Of a DNA stretch of 64,000 nt, positions 34,499-44,474 are shown in pieces. Location of the stretch: the NCBI GenBank assembly GCA_024743315.1, contig JANSWU010000001.1:744001-808000 (forward strand). Direction: 5' to 3'. The position numbers were made by a program, and so were the translations under genes. A model generated the notes under the pieces. The model was not told the DNA's origin. It did not search any database and worked only from the letters and a program-made list of their open reading frames with translations. Origin of the DNA: Hyphomonadaceae bacterium. Its GTDB lineage: Bacteria > Pseudomonadota > Alphaproteobacteria > Caulobacterales > Hyphomonadaceae. The stretch's first letter is position 1; every line of letters starts with the position of its first letter.

Positions 34499-36223
34499 AT
34501 GGCAGAGCATGATCTGGTGATCCGTGGCGGCTTCGTGGTTGATGGCTCCGGCGCGCCTGGGCGCGAAGCCGATATTGCGATTAAGGATGGCCGCGTGGCT
34601 GAGGTCGGCACGGTCTCCGGCACCGGCGCAGAAGAGATCGATGCCAAAGGCAAATTGGTCGCGCCCGGCTTTGTCGACATTCACACCCATTATGATGGCC
34701 AGGTGACCTGGGGCGATGCCCTCTCACCTTCGTCCAATCATGGCGTCACCACCGCCATCATGGGCAATTGCGGCGTTGGCTTTGCGCCAGTGCGTACGCA
34801 TGATCATGACCGCCTCATCCGTTTGATGGAAGGCGTCGAGGACATTCCGTTCCCGGTCCTTGCTGAAGGCCTGCCCTGGAATTGGGAAAGCTTCCCGGAT
34901 TATCTCGACAGTCTCGAAGATCGTGCGTTTGATATCGATGTGGGAGCGCAGCTCCCGCATGCAGCGCTTCGGGTCTATGTCATGGGCGATCGCGGGGCCA
35001 ATCGCGAGGATGCGACCGACGATGACATTGCCGCCATGGCCAAGCTCGCCAAGGCTTCAGTCGAGGCGGGCGCACTCGGCTTTTCGACCTCGCGCACACT
35101 CAATCACCGGACCTCGGATGGCCAGCCGACGCCGACCCTGACCGCTTCAGAGAAAGAATTGACCGGCATTGCAATGGCGCTCGGCGACGCCAGGAAGGGG
35201 GTCTTGCAATTTGTCTCGGATTTCAACGATCCACAAAAGGAAGCGGCCATGTTGCGCCGAATCGTGGAGCGCTCGGGGCGACCTTTATCCGTGTCTCTCG
35301 CACAGGCCGATGTCGCGCCGGAAGGTTGGCGGCTCTTGCTCGGTGAGATTGAGAAAGCCGCAGAGCAGGGGCTTGAGATGCGGGCCCAAGTCGGGCCGCG
35401 CCCGGTCGGTCTCTTGCTTGGCCTGGAGCTCACGCTCAACCCGTTTTCGGGCCATCCGGTCTATCAGAGCATTGCCGGTGAGCCATTCGAGGCGCGCCTG
35501 GCCGCCTTACGCGATCCGGCTTTTCGCGAGCGCTTGCTGAATGACGAACCGGATGCCGATAATCCCTTCGTCAAATCCATCTTGCGCAGCTTTGGCAAAA
35601 TGTTCGTACTTGGCGATCCGCCCGATTATGAGCCAACCGAAGACAAGACCGTGGCTGCCATCGCCAAAGCGCGCGGGTCCACACCCGAGGCCGTCGCGCT
35701 GGACCTAATGCTGCAGGATGAGGGCAGGGGGATGCTCTATCTGCCCTTCCTGAATTATGCCCAGGGCAGCTTGGACCCGGTCAAGACGATGCTGGAAAGC
35801 CCGGCCAGCTTGCCCGGTCTGTCCGATGGCGGCGCGCATGTCGGGATGATTTGCGACGGCTCTTTTCCGACCACTTTGCTGACCCATTGGGGGAGGGATC
35901 GCACGCGCGGGGAGAAGCTTCCGCTGGAGTTCCTGATCAAGCGTCAAAGCCGTGACACAGCTGCCTGGGTTGGTTTGAAAGATCGCGGCCTCCTCCAGCC
36001 CGGCTATCGCGCCGATCTGAATATCATCGATTATGACAATCTCACCTTGCACACGCCCTTTATCGTGCATGACTTGCCAGCCGGCGGGCGCCGCCTGATG
36101 CAAAAGGCAGACGGCTATGAGGCGACGGTCGTGGCGGGAGAGGTGATCCAGCGCGGCGGTGTGCCGACCGGTGCGAAGCCCGGGCGATTGGTGCGCGGGG
36201 CGCGGGAGGTGGTGACGGCGTAA
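34499..36223 (+). CDS. N-acyl-D-amino-acid deacylase / D-aminoacylase family amidohydrolase
   Basis: A 574-residue amidohydrolase. Metal ligands appear as FVDIHTHYDGQ (H62, H64), and near the C-terminus GLSDGGAHVGM holds the conserved acidic site. Domain order (a small N-terminal beta-sandwich, a TIM barrel, then the sandwich's return) matches the D-aminoacylase family, which removes acyl groups from D-amino acids, although members often act on other cyclic or acylated amino compounds. ATG 34499 follows AGGGAGG. Confidence 0.87.
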   Translation: MAEHDLVIRGGFVVDGSGAPGREADIAIKDGRVAEVGTVSGTGAEEIDAKGKLVAPGFVDIHTHYDGQVTWGDALSPSSNHGVTTAIMGNCGVGFAPVRTHDHDRLIRLMEGVEDIPFPVLAEGLPWNWESFPDYLDSLEDRAFDIDVGAQLPHAALRVYVMGDRGANREDATDDDIAAMAKLAKASVEAGALGFSTSRTLNHRTSDGQPTPTLTASEKELTGIAMALGDARKGVLQFVSDFNDPQKEAAMLRRIVERSGRPLSVSLAQADVAPEGWRLLLGEIEKAAEQGLEMRAQVGPRPVGLLLGLELTLNPFSGHPVYQSIAGEPFEARLAALRDPAFRERLLNDEPDADNPFVKSILRSFGKMFVLGDPPDYEPTEDKTVAAIAKARGSTPEAVALDLMLQDEGRGMLYLPFLNYAQGSLDPVKTMLESPASLPGLSDGGAHVGMICDGSFPTTLLTHWGRDRTRGEKLPLEFLIKRQSRDTAAWVGLKDRGLLQPGYRADLNIIDYDNLTLHTPFIVHDLPAGGRRLMQKADGYEATVVAGEVIQRGGVPTGAKPGRLVRGAREVVTA

Positions 36224-36256
36224 CTAGAGACCGGGGTGGGATCCTGAGAATACGCT

Positions 36257-36277
36257 CTGCCCAGCTTGTCTGGGCAG
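36257..36277. terminator. Hairpin after the D-aminoacylase gene
   Basis: CTGCCCAG (36257-36264) pairs perfectly with CTGGGCAG (36270-36277) across five bases. It lies 33 bp after the stop, a candidate 3' end structure for the plus-strand gene, without a T-run. Confidence 0.4.
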
Positions 36278-36353
36278 TCCAGTTCGAGATGTTGAAACAT
36301 GATCGGGAGAGACTGGATCGCTCTCGTTCGTAGCCGCACACCCGGGTGATGGA

Positions 36354-36374
36354 CCCCACGGACCAGCCGTGGGG
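36354..36374. other. Second perfect hairpin in the convergent gap
   Basis: CCCCACGG (36354-36361) and CCGTGGGG (36367-36374) pair around ACCAG. It may be part of a terminator or repeat element between the two convergent genes; no T-run on either side. Confidence 0.4.
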
Positions 36375-36407
36375 AGCGCCAATTCAAACTCTCTCGGCAC
36401 CGTTTGT

Positions 36408-36491
36408 TCGCTCATCCCCGCGCAGGCGGGGATCTGGTGCGGCATTTCAGGAAGCTGTTTGAGAGATCCCCGCCTGCGCGGGGATGAGCGA
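36408..36491. repeat. 28-bp inverted repeat pair, REP/BIME-like
   Basis: The arm at 36408-36435 is an exact reverse complement of 36464-36491. The arms enclose 28 bases, so a single-stranded form would make a long stem-loop. Each arm also holds its own short palindrome (ATCCCCGC GCAG GCGGGGAT). The shape recalls paired REP elements. I saw no other copy in this window. It sits between convergent stops and could terminate both. Confidence 0.75.
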
Positions 36492-36502
36492 TTTGAAAGG
36501 GC

Positions 36503-37657
36503 CTAATGCTCGGCGGCCAAAGCTTCGCGACGCTTTTCCGCGGCTGATTTTTTGACGCTTTCGGACCGCAACTGGCCGCAGGCCGCAAAAATATCGCGGC
36601 CGCGTGGGGTGCGGATCGGGCTGGCATAGCCGGCGCGATTGACCACTTCAGCGAAGGCTTCGATCGTCTCCCAATCGGAGCATTCATACGGGCTGCCGGG
36701 CCAGGGATTGAACGGGATGAGGTTGATCTTGGCCGGTACGCCGCGCAGCAATTTGACCAGATCCCGTGCCTCAGCGAGGCTGTCATTGACGCCTTTCAGC
36801 ATGACATATTCAAATGTCACGCGCTTGGAATTGCCAAGGTCTGGATAAGCGCGGATGGCTTCGAACAGAGTTTGTAGATCGTACTTGCGATTGATCGGCA
36901 CAATCTCATCGCGCAAATCATCCCGCACGGCATGTAGCGAAATCGCCAGCATGGCGCCGGTGCGCTGCCCGAGCTCTGGGATTTTTGGCGCGACGCCAGC
37001 CGTTGAGACGGTGATGCGGCGGCGGCCTATCGCGATGCCATCGCCGTCGCTGATTGTATCGATCGCCTCGGCCACATTGTCGAGATTGTAGAGCGGCTCA
37101 CCCATGCCCATGAAGACGATATTGGTGAGGCGACGATTTTCCATACTGCTCGGCCATTCCTCAATCGCGTCGCGGGCGATTAGGACTTGGGCAACAATCT
37201 CTTGCGCCGTCAGGTTCCGCACCAGTTTCTGCGTGCCGGTATGACAGAAGGTGCAGTTCAGCGTGCAGCCAACCTGACTCGACACACACAGCGCGCCGGA
37301 TTTGCTGACATCGGGAATGAACACGCTCTCGCCTTCGACACCCGGCTGGAAGCGGACGAGCCATTTCTGAGTGCCATCGACCGAGACCTGGTGATCGGCT
37401 ATCTCGGGGCGATCAAGATGGTAAGCCTCCGTCAGCTGTTCCCGCAATTCCTTGGCAATATCGGTCATCGCCATAAAATCCTGGCAACCCATATGATGGG
37501 CCCAGCGCCGGATCTGCTTGGCCCGCATGCCGGCTTTCTTCGGCGGCACACCGAGTGCCTCCATCTCCGCCTTCAAGGCAGGTAAAGACAGACCAGCCAG
37601 CGATTTCGGGGCGGGGGCGGCATCTGGCCGTTTCGAGAGATCGAGCTCAACTTTCAT
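36503..37657 (-). CDS. rlmN: Dual-specificity RNA methyltransferase RlmN
   Basis: A 384-residue radical-SAM enzyme. The cluster motif CTLNCTFC gives CxxxCxxC, a Cys in CVSSQVGC is the methyl-carrying residue of the family, and ACGQL near the end holds the second catalytic Cys. It methylates A2503 of 23S rRNA and A37 of some tRNAs. ATG 37657 ([11 protein letters not shown]) is the likely start; the longer frame adds no family sequence. Confidence 0.96.
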   Translation of the reverse strand: MKVELDLSKRPDAAPAPKSLAGLSLPALKAEMEALGVPPKKAGMRAKQIRRWAHHMGCQDFMAMTDIAKELREQLTEAYHLDRPEIADHQVSVDGTQKWLVRFQPGVEGESVFIPDVSKSGALCVSSQVGCTLNCTFCHTGTQKLVRNLTAQEIVAQVLIARDAIEEWPSSMENRRLTNIVFMGMGEPLYNLDNVAEAIDTISDGDGIAIGRRRITVSTAGVAPKIPELGQRTGAMLAISLHAVRDDLRDEIVPINRKYDLQTLFEAIRAYPDLGNSKRVTFEYVMLKGVNDSLAEARDLVKLLRGVPAKINLIPFNPWPGSPYECSDWETIEAFAEVVNRAGYASPIRTPRGRDIFAACGQLRSESVKKSAAEKRREALAAEH

Positions 37658-37789
37658 GCCCGCGCCTATATCAGAGCCTGCTGCGAAATGCACCTTATCC
37701 TGCTCAGCGGCTGACAGCGATGGTATGCGGGACCGCCGCAAATATGACGAACGCGTTTACTTGAGACCCGATTTTGGGCTGTCAGTCGA

Positions 37790-38629
37790 TTAGGCCACGG
37801 CCGTTTTAACGGGCTTGGATTGTTTGACGAACGCGCCGCGCATGTCGCGCGACGGTTTGATCGTGTCGGAAATACCCTCGCCTGTTTCCTTCTGCGACAG
37901 GAACAGGAAAGCCTCGGGCAACATTTGTGCGGTGATCGTGTCAACCACCTCGCGCTGCGCCGATTTGGCCAGCCCCGACAAGACATTGCTACACAGGACA
38001 AGGTCGAAGGCGCCGAGATCATGAGCGGGATGAAGCAAATTGTGGCGGCGGAACGTGACCGATTTACGCAATTCCTCATTCACTTCCCACTCGCCTGTAT
38101 TGTGCCGGGTAAAGTTGGTCATCAGGCGGTGAATGGAGAGCCCTTTCTGAACGTCAAAGTGACCATAGATACCGCGCTCAGCGGTTTCGATACAATCACT
38201 GGAGATATCACTGCCAACAATTTCAATCTCGGCCTTGGCCAGTGGCGAGCCAACTTGCTCTTTCAGGCGCATGGCCAGTGACCAGGCTTCCTGGCCTGTC
38301 GACACGCCGGCACACCAGACCCGCAAGCGGCCCGACTTAGACAGTTTCAAACGCTGGGGCAGGGCGTGACTGACGATTTGCTCGATCACATCCTTTTCAT
38401 TGAAGAAGCGGGTCAGTTTTCCCGTCAGGGCGGCAGCGACCTCAAGCTCGAAACGTTGATTGGGCCGCGCCTTCAGGCAATGCACAAGATCGTCCAGCGT
38501 GGCAAAGCTCTCACGCCGCGAAATGCTACTCAAGCGGGCTTCCATCAAATAAGCTTTTGAGGATGGGATATGCTGTCCGCTGATCCGGAGCGCCAAATCT
38601 GCAAGCTCGTTAAATGTGCTGTCCTGCAT
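37790..38629 (-). CDS. CheR-like methyltransferase with altered motifs (ChpT operon)
   Basis: A 279-residue CheR-fold protein. The N-terminal helical part is followed by TRFFNE (73-78), where CheR usually has TxFFR, and then CAGVSTGQEAWSLAM (106-120), the SAM box with changes from the typical CAACSTGEEPYSLAM. Downstream, LCSNVLSGL (212-220) replaces the typical CRNVLIYF. Several key CheR residues are therefore altered, so its methylating activity is uncertain. It is the last gene after cheY and chpT. ATG 38629 is the preferred start. Confidence 0.78.
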   Translation of the reverse strand: MQDSTFNELADLALRISGQHIPSSKAYLMEARLSSISRRESFATLDDLVHCLKARPNQRFELEVAAALTGKLTRFFNEKDVIEQIVSHALPQRLKLSKSGRLRVWCAGVSTGQEAWSLAMRLKEQVGSPLAKAEIEIVGSDISSDCIETAERGIYGHFDVQKGLSIHRLMTNFTRHNTGEWEVNEELRKSVTFRRHNLLHPAHDLGAFDLVLCSNVLSGLAKSAQREVVDTITAQMLPEAFLFLSQKETGEGISDTIKPSRDMRGAFVKQSKPVKTAVA

Positions 38630-38693
38630 TTCGCCGTGTGCCTTCAAAGACTGTCAAAGGTTACCAAAAAGCCTGAATTTCTTAAGAATTGCT

Positions 38694-39059
38694 TCAGACG
38701 AGGCCGACTTCTGAGAATTTGCTCTCCACAATCTCAGCATCGAACGGTTTCATGATGTATTCGTTCGCACCTGCGCGGATGGCCTCGCTGATATGTTCTG
38801 AATCATTCTCATTGGTGCAAAACACGACCACCGGGTCTTTGCCGTTTTCTTCACGGCGCAAGGCGCGCAGGAAATCGAGCCCGTTCATGACCGGCATGTT
38901 CCAGTCCAGCAAGATCGCATCCGGCATTTGCTTGCGGCATTGCTCCAGGGCCTCGGCCCCATGCGCCGCTTCCGAGACCGAGAAAGACAGGTCTTTGATG
39001 ATGCGCCCGGCTACGGTGCGCACGACTCGGGAATCATCAACAATCAAACAGTGCTTCAT
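38694..39059 (-). CDS. CheY-like receiver protein between chpT and the CheR-like gene
   Basis: A 121-residue receiver domain with acidic pocket IVDDS (D8, D9), phospho-acceptor D52 (AILLDWNMPVMNG), Thr in FCTNEND and Lys in IMKPFD. Position 59 bp downstream of chpT mirrors the Caulobacter order chpT-cheY-cheR. It may be a partner or competitor in ChpT phosphotransfer; that is inference. Confidence 0.87.
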   Translation of the reverse strand: MKHCLIVDDSRVVRTVAGRIIKDLSFSVSEAAHGAEALEQCRKQMPDAILLDWNMPVMNGLDFLRALRREENGKDPVVVFCTNENDSEHISEAIRAGANEYIMKPFDAEIVESKFSEVGLV

Positions 39060-39118
39060 AGCGTACCCGCCTAAATTGCGTACGCCATGACTATGGGTGT
39101 GTTTGTCTTAACAGGTCG

Positions 39119-39760
39119 TTAGCCTTCTGCGCGCAGCCCGCTGGCAATGAAGGTGACTTGCTCGTCGGCAGCGGTGGCTGATATCTCGCCGCCAAGGTCG
39201 TTTGCGACCATTTTTGCGAAGAGCGGTTGAATTGTGCGCGCGGACCAACCTTCTTCCGGCGTATTTCCCGCCAGAGCAGACTCGGTGAATTCCGATAGCC
39301 GCGCTTTCGGCCCTTTGGCCTCTGCGACCAGGCGCAGACCAGCCTCATCATTATGGACTTTCAGAGTCACCACACCGCCGCGCGGAACTGCTGCGGTGGC
39401 CATGATCACCATATTCATTAGCACTCGGGCATGGCCGCAGCTGAAATGATCCGTATCGATCTGCCATTCGACGCTTGGTTTATGGCTCTTCATGAAACCA
39501 TCGACAATTTGTTGAACCTCGTGTCGGTCGGCGGCAGTGTCAGAGAGGCCAGCCGATCCAAACGCGTAACGCAGGAGTTGAATGCGGGCGCCAGCGGATT
39601 CCGCGCCATTGTGCAAAAGCTGTTCGGCCTGCGCTTTCATGTCGGCGTCGCCAGGTTCTTCCAACAATTCCAGCGCCGAGTTGACAGATGCCACGGGCGA
39701 AATCAGGTCATGGCAGATGCGCGACGCAATGAATGCAGCGAGTCGAGAAGGTTCGATCAT
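39119..39760 (-). CDS. chpT: Histidine phosphotransferase ChpT
   Basis: A 213-residue protein with the phospho-accepting H17 in SRICHDLISPVAS, then a degenerate HATPase-like C-terminal domain with no ATP-binding boxes, the hallmark of ChpT. In Caulobacter it passes phosphate from CckA to CtrA and CpdR. A good marker for alphaproteobacteria. The downstream genes are a CheY-like and a CheR-like protein. Confidence 0.9.
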   Translation of the reverse strand: MIEPSRLAAFIASRICHDLISPVASVNSALELLEEPGDADMKAQAEQLLHNGAESAGARIQLLRYAFGSAGLSDTAADRHEVQQIVDGFMKSHKPSVEWQIDTDHFSCGHARVLMNMVIMATAAVPRGGVVTLKVHNDEAGLRLVAEAKGPKARLSEFTESALAGNTPEEGWSARTIQPLFAKMVANDLGGEISATAADEQVTFIASGLRAEG

Positions 39761-39820
39761 ATCTCAGCCCCAATAAACCAATTGAGATCTGTCTAACCGA
39801 TTCGCGCGCCTCTGACGTGT

Positions 39821-40057
39821 CTAATCGTTCAGGTCTTCAGGACGGTCGATATCGTCAAAGCCGTCGCGAGCACTTTTGAATGTGAGAAAGAAAAGGCCGC
39901 TGGCAAGCAGAATGCTGAATACCGCGCCCAGCGCATAGGCGATCCAGCCATGCATGGTCATATGCACGCCGAGATCCGCCCACATGGAAAGAACGCCCCA
40001 GGCGGTGAAGGTAAGGCCTAGGCCTGCGAGCAAAATCAAAAGCAGCGTCATCTTCAT
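39821..40057 (-). CDS. Small two-span membrane protein
   Basis: A 78-residue protein with two hydrophobic segments (LLLILLAGLGLTFTAWGVL and GWIAYALGAVFSILLASGLFFL) and an acidic tail ending DRPEDLND. ATG 40057. Position upstream of chpT on the same strand suggests possible co-expression. No family recognised. Confidence 0.65.
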   Translation of the reverse strand: MKMTLLLILLAGLGLTFTAWGVLSMWADLGVHMTMHGWIAYALGAVFSILLASGLFFLTFKSARDGFDDIDRPEDLND

Positions 40058-40287
40058 GCCTTCGATTTAGGCGTGATTGACGGGAAGTCTATAGATGTCG
40101 AGACGCGATAACAGCCGCTGCCCCAGCTTTGATCATGACTGAATTGAAATCTCTAACAAGCCGCGAAGATCTTGCCAGATTAGGGAACTGGTTATTAAGT
40201 CTTTAACGGCACAATTCTTGAACGGATTCTGCCAGGTGTGTTTGAAAGCGACGCGCTTGGACGCGCTGCTAGGAGTGAAACCCAGTG

Positions 40288-41619
40288 ATGAAATCGATGA
40301 CTGCCGGCACGCGTAGCCTGATCGCCCTAGCTGTTTTTGGCGTACTCTCGGCCGGGATTGTGCTCAGCGTGGAGTTTCAACCGGACGAAAAGGAAATCCC
40401 GGTTCAAGCAGAAGAGTTGCCAAAAGCCAGCCTGGCCTCCTTGCCCATCGAACCTGAAGCCTTTGGCGTCGGCGCCGCGCTGGAAACCAAAACCGCTACT
40501 TTGAAACGCCGCGAGACGCTGTCTGATTTGGTCAATCGCCTCGACTTGCCAGGCAATGAAGGCCATCGCGCGCTCTACAGTCTGACCGATTCTGATCTTC
40601 TCGATGCGCGCCGGGTCCGACCAGGTCTGGAATTGAAAGCGCATCTGTCCGATGGCGCCCTCAATTCCATCAGCGTTGAGCTTGATCCAGGTCGGCGTTT
40701 GCTGGCCAAGCGTACGCTGGATGGCGGATTTCAGGCCATGGCGCTCGACTCGGCCCTCATCCCGCGGCCTCTCATCGTCAAAGGGACAATTGAAACCAGT
40801 CTCTATATGGATGCTCAAGCGCTCGGCGCTGAGGATCAGCAGGTCGTCGATTTCGCGCAAGTATTCGCTTATGATCTCGACTTCCAGCGCGAGGTTCATC
40901 CTGGCGACCGGTTTGAAATGGTGTTCAACGTGCTGACCGATGAACGTGGCAATGTCATTCGCCGTGGCGATGTGATTTATGCGGCGCTGCATGGCAAGGC
41001 CGTCGACAAAGCCTTCTATCGCTTCACGACACCGGATGAAGACGTCACCGATTATTTCCAGGCGAATGGCGAAAGCTCGACCAAGTTCCTGATGAAAACG
41101 CCGATCAATGGCGCCCGGATTTCCTCGCGCTTTGGCAAACGGCGTCATCCGATCAGTGGCTTTACCCGCTTGCACAAAGGCACCGACTTTGCCGCGCCGA
41201 CGGGCACGCCGATCTATGCGGCCGGGAATGGCGTTGTGGAACGCGCCAGCCGTTATGGCGGCTATGGCCACTATGTTCGTATTCGACACGCTAAAGGCTA
41301 TAAAACCGCTTATGCGCACATGTCGCGCTATGGCCGCGGCATTCGCAGCGGCGTCCGCGTGCGCCAGGGACAGATTATTGGCTATGTCGGCTCGACAGGC
41401 GCCTCAACCGGGCCGCACTTGCATTATGAAGTCTACAAGAATGGCAAGGCACTTGACGTGATGCGGTTGAAGCTGCCAACCGGCCGCAAGCTTGCCATGG
41501 ACCCTGACATCTATGCCGAGTTCGAAATAGAGCGCGATCGCATCGATGCCATTCGCGCTGCTCAGGATGAGGGCGCTGGGACACTGATCACGGCCTCCGT
41601 CGCACCGCCCGCCCCATAA
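40288..41619 (+). CDS. M23 (LytM) family peptidase, envelope-anchored
   Basis: A 443-residue protein with an N-terminal membrane segment (about 7-25), a large soluble region, then an M23 zinc peptidase domain: RLHKGTDFAAP (HxxxD) and GPHLHYEVYKNG (HxH). Such enzymes cleave peptidoglycan crosslinks or activate amidases during growth and division. A GTG at 40285 is an alternative start; AGGAG at 40271-40275 fits both. A strong terminator follows. Confidence 0.9.
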   Translation: MKSMTAGTRSLIALAVFGVLSAGIVLSVEFQPDEKEIPVQAEELPKASLASLPIEPEAFGVGAALETKTATLKRRETLSDLVNRLDLPGNEGHRALYSLTDSDLLDARRVRPGLELKAHLSDGALNSISVELDPGRRLLAKRTLDGGFQAMALDSALIPRPLIVKGTIETSLYMDAQALGAEDQQVVDFAQVFAYDLDFQREVHPGDRFEMVFNVLTDERGNVIRRGDVIYAALHGKAVDKAFYRFTTPDEDVTDYFQANGESSTKFLMKTPINGARISSRFGKRRHPISGFTRLHKGTDFAAPTGTPIYAAGNGVVERASRYGGYGHYVRIRHAKGYKTAYAHMSRYGRGIRSGVRVRQGQIIGYVGSTGASTGPHLHYEVYKNGKALDVMRLKLPTGRKLAMDPDIYAEFEIERDRIDAIRAAQDEGAGTLITASVAPPAP

Positions 41620-41633
41620 TCTTCAAAGGAATA

Positions 41634-41664
41634 CCCCCGCTTGGGAGAGAAGCGGGGGCTTTTT
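41634..41664 (+). terminator. Rho-independent terminator after the M23 peptidase
   Basis: CCCCCGCTT (41634-41642) pairs perfectly with AAGCGGGGG (41650-41658), seven-base loop, then CTTTTT. Classic intrinsic terminator; it also separates the gene from convergent clpB. Confidence 0.92.
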
Positions 41665-41680
41665 GATTGTGCGGCTGGGC

Positions 41681-44302
41681 CTAGTTCAGCGCCGCAGCCC
41701 CTTTGGCGAAATCATTCGGTACACCGTTGATGGTCAGTGCGTCACCTTCGGCATCGACCTGAATGGTCTCGCCATCATGGATCCGGCCTTCCAGCAACAA
41801 TCTCGCGAGTGGATCTTGCAGCTCCTTCTGGATCACCCGCTTCAAGGGCCGAGCGCCATAGATCGGATCATAGCCGCGTTCTGCCAGCCATTCGCGCGCG
41901 GCCTCAGTCAGCGAGACCGACATTTTGCGATCCTTCAAAAGACCGCCCAGACGCGCGATCTGGATGTCGACAATATGATCGATCTCACCTCGTCCAAGTC
42001 GCTTGAAGAAGACGGTTTCATCGATGCGGTTAATGAATTCCGGCCGGAAATGCGCCCGAATTGCCGTTGAGACAGCGTCGCGCTGCGCCAGGCTAAGCTC
42101 GCCTTCGTCGCCGCTGGCAATCGCATCGGCACCGAGGTTTGACGTCATAATGATAACGGTGTTTTTGAAATCCACGGTGCGGCCCTGACCGTCGGTTAGC
42201 CGGCCATCATCAAGCACTTGCAAAAGCGTATTAAAGAGGTCCGGGTGGGCCTTCTCAACCTCATCGAACAGCACAACCTGATACGGCCGACGCCGCACGG
42301 ACTCCGTCAGCACGCCGCCTTCATCATAGCCGACATAACCGGGAGGCGCCCCGATCAGGCGGGCCACGGAGTGTTTCTCCTGAAATTCAGACATGTCGAG
42401 GCGGAGCACTGCGCTGTCATCATCGAACAGAAACTCGGCCAAGGCCTTGGTCAGCTCCGTCTTGCCGACCCCAGTCGGGCCAACAAAGAGGAAGGAGCCG
42501 ATCGGACGGTTCGGATCCTGCAAACCGGCACGGGCGCGGCGGACGGCGTTTGAGACCGCCTGCAAGGCGTCTTCCTGGCCGACCACACGGGCGCGCAAGG
42601 CGTCTTCCATCCGCAAGAGTTTCTCGCGCTCACCTTCCAGCATCTTATCGACGGGGATCCCGGTCCATTTGCTGACGACGGCCGCGATATGATCCGGTCG
42701 CACGACTTCCGAGACGAGCCCCTCTTCCTGACCGGCTTCATCCTTGCCCTCGACATCCGCAATCCGCTTTTCAAGCGCCGGAATGGTTGAGAATTTGAGC
42801 TCAGAGGCCTTCTGAAGATCACCCACCCGTTGAGCTTCAGCCATTTCGGCATAGGCCCGGTCAAGCTCGTCCTTGGCCGAGGCCGCGCCCTTGAGCTTGT
42901 CCTTCTCGGCCGCCCAGGCGGTGGTCAGCTCGTCAGATTTGGTTTGGAGTTCGCCAATCTCACCTTCAATCGTTTTCAGGCGATCTTTGGACGCGTCATC
43001 CTTTTCTTTTTTCAAGGCCTCGGCTTCAATCCGGAGTTGCAACAGGCGACGGTCGATCTCATCCAGCTCCTCCGGTTTGGAATCGACCTGCATGCGCAGG
43101 CGCGACGCCGCCTCATCCATCAGGTCAATCGCTTTGTCCGGCAGGAAACGGTCAGTGATGTATCGGTTGGACAGCGTCGCGGCCGAAACAATCGCAGCAT
43201 CGGAGACGCGAACGCCATGATGAGCCTCATACCGGCCTTTCAAGCCGCGTAGGATCGAGATCGTGTCTTCGACTGTCGGTTCGTCAATATAGACCGCCAT
43301 AAAGCGCCGCGCCAAAGCCGCATCGCCTTCGACATATTTGCGATACTCGTCCAGCGTGGTCGCGCCGAGACAGTGCAATTCGCCGCGCGCCAGGGCCGGC
43401 TTGATCAGATTAGAGGCGTCCATGGCGCCATCGGTTTTGCCGGCCCCGACCAGCGTGTGCATTTCGTCGATGAACAGAACAATCCCGCCCTCGGCCTGCT
43501 CGACTTCCTTGAGCACGGATTTGAGGCGCTCTTCAAACTCGCCGCGGAATTTTGCCCCCGCAATCAGGGCGCCCATATCGAGGGCGAGCAGGCGTTTATC
43601 TTTGAGGCTTTCGGGCACGTCGCCATTAACGATGCGCAGCGAAAGTCCTTCTGCGATCGCGGTTTTACCGACACCGGGTTCCCCGATCAGGACCGGGTTA
43701 TTCTTGGTACGACGCGACAAGACCTGGATCGCACGGCGGATTTCTTCGTCGCGGCCGATGACTGGGTCGAGCTTGCCGGACCGAGCGTCTGCGGTGAGGT
43801 CGCGCGTATATTTCTTCAGCGCTTCATAGCCTTCTTCGGCATTGGCGCTATCGGCCGTGCGGCCCTGGCGCAGTTGCGTGACCGCGGCTTCGAGCAGGCT
43901 CGCCGTCACGCCAGCCTCAACAAGCGCCTGTGCCGCCTTATTGTCCTTGAGGTTCGCCAGCGCGATCAACATGCGCTCAACCGTGATAAAGCTGTCGCCG
44001 GCTTTCTTGGCGCCGGCTTCTGCGTCAGCGAACAGTTTGGCGGTACTTTGATCGAGTCGCAGTCCGCCCTGACCGCCGCTGACTTTCGGGATCGCGCGCA
44101 AGGCCGTTTCGAGACTTTGGACCACACGTTCTGGCTGGCCCCCGGCCGCGCGGATTAGATTGACCGCGAGCTGATCACGATCCTCAAGCATGGCCTTGAG
44201 AATATGCTCAGGCAAGAAAAGCTGATTGGAGTTGGCGAGGGCCGCGGTCTGGGCCGCCTGCAAAACACTCTGGGCGCGTTCGGTATAGGTATCAAAATTC
44301 AT
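41681..44302 (-). CDS. clpB: Disaggregase chaperone ClpB
   Basis: An 873-residue Hsp100 protein. N-domain repeats, AAA1 with GEPGVGKT near residue 208, a middle coiled-coil domain (about 410-520) that separates ClpB from ClpA/C, and AAA2 with GPTGVGKT near residue 610. It untangles aggregates with DnaK. Upstream sequence has a candidate heat-shock promoter at 44405-44433, overlapping the rpoH terminator. Confidence 0.96.
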   Translation of the reverse strand: MNFDTYTERAQSVLQAAQTAALANSNQLFLPEHILKAMLEDRDQLAVNLIRAAGGQPERVVQSLETALRAIPKVSGGQGGLRLDQSTAKLFADAEAGAKKAGDSFITVERMLIALANLKDNKAAQALVEAGVTASLLEAAVTQLRQGRTADSANAEEGYEALKKYTRDLTADARSGKLDPVIGRDEEIRRAIQVLSRRTKNNPVLIGEPGVGKTAIAEGLSLRIVNGDVPESLKDKRLLALDMGALIAGAKFRGEFEERLKSVLKEVEQAEGGIVLFIDEMHTLVGAGKTDGAMDASNLIKPALARGELHCLGATTLDEYRKYVEGDAALARRFMAVYIDEPTVEDTISILRGLKGRYEAHHGVRVSDAAIVSAATLSNRYITDRFLPDKAIDLMDEAASRLRMQVDSKPEELDEIDRRLLQLRIEAEALKKEKDDASKDRLKTIEGEIGELQTKSDELTTAWAAEKDKLKGAASAKDELDRAYAEMAEAQRVGDLQKASELKFSTIPALEKRIADVEGKDEAGQEEGLVSEVVRPDHIAAVVSKWTGIPVDKMLEGEREKLLRMEDALRARVVGQEDALQAVSNAVRRARAGLQDPNRPIGSFLFVGPTGVGKTELTKALAEFLFDDDSAVLRLDMSEFQEKHSVARLIGAPPGYVGYDEGGVLTESVRRRPYQVVLFDEVEKAHPDLFNTLLQVLDDGRLTDGQGRTVDFKNTVIIMTSNLGADAIASGDEGELSLAQRDAVSTAIRAHFRPEFINRIDETVFFKRLGRGEIDHIVDIQIARLGGLLKDRKMSVSLTEAAREWLAERGYDPIYGARPLKRVIQKELQDPLARLLLEGRIHDGETIQVDAEGDALTINGVPNDFAKGAAALN

Positions 44303-44404
44303 CTCTCATCCCCTTTCAAAGGCAGATCATGGCTCCGCCAACAGCTGTCGCGCGGAATAGGTTTCTGTTGCGAGCCCCGCTCAGCGGCGACCCGTTCAGA
44401 CCTC

Positions 44405-44433
44405 ATGTGGGAATGAAAAAACAGCTTCGCAAG
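44405..44433 (-). promoter_or_regulatory. Candidate sigma-32 promoter for clpB
   Basis: On the minus strand CTTGCGA (44433 to 44427), a 15-base gap and CCCACAT (44411 to 44405) resemble the RpoH consensus CTTGAAA-N-CCCCAT. It lies about 105 bp before the clpB start. The -35 element is part of the rpoH terminator stem, so the match could be coincidental. Confidence 0.45.
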
Positions 44434-44449
44434 CTTTAACTTGCGAAGC
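44414..44449 (-). terminator. Intrinsic terminator of rpoH
   Basis: GCTTCGCAAG (44424-44433) pairs perfectly with CTTGCGAAGC (44440-44449), six-base loop. On the minus strand the stem is followed by TGTTTTTT. It ends rpoH, whose stop is 25 bp upstream in transcript direction. Confidence 0.9.
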
Positions 44450-44474
44450 CAGGATGAGCTGAACTGAGGGAAGT

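Noticed and set aside
39108-39122. CtrA-like TTAA-N7-TTAG at the chpT/cheY boundary
   Set aside because: One mismatch, overlaps the chpT stop, and such A/T strings are common; too weak to list as a site.
40327-41319. Long open frame opposite the M23 peptidase gene
   Set aside because: It is the reverse-strand shadow of a clearly coding, motif-bearing frame; the same applies to long frames opposite ftsK (7059-8000) and the serine hydrolase (28840-29829).
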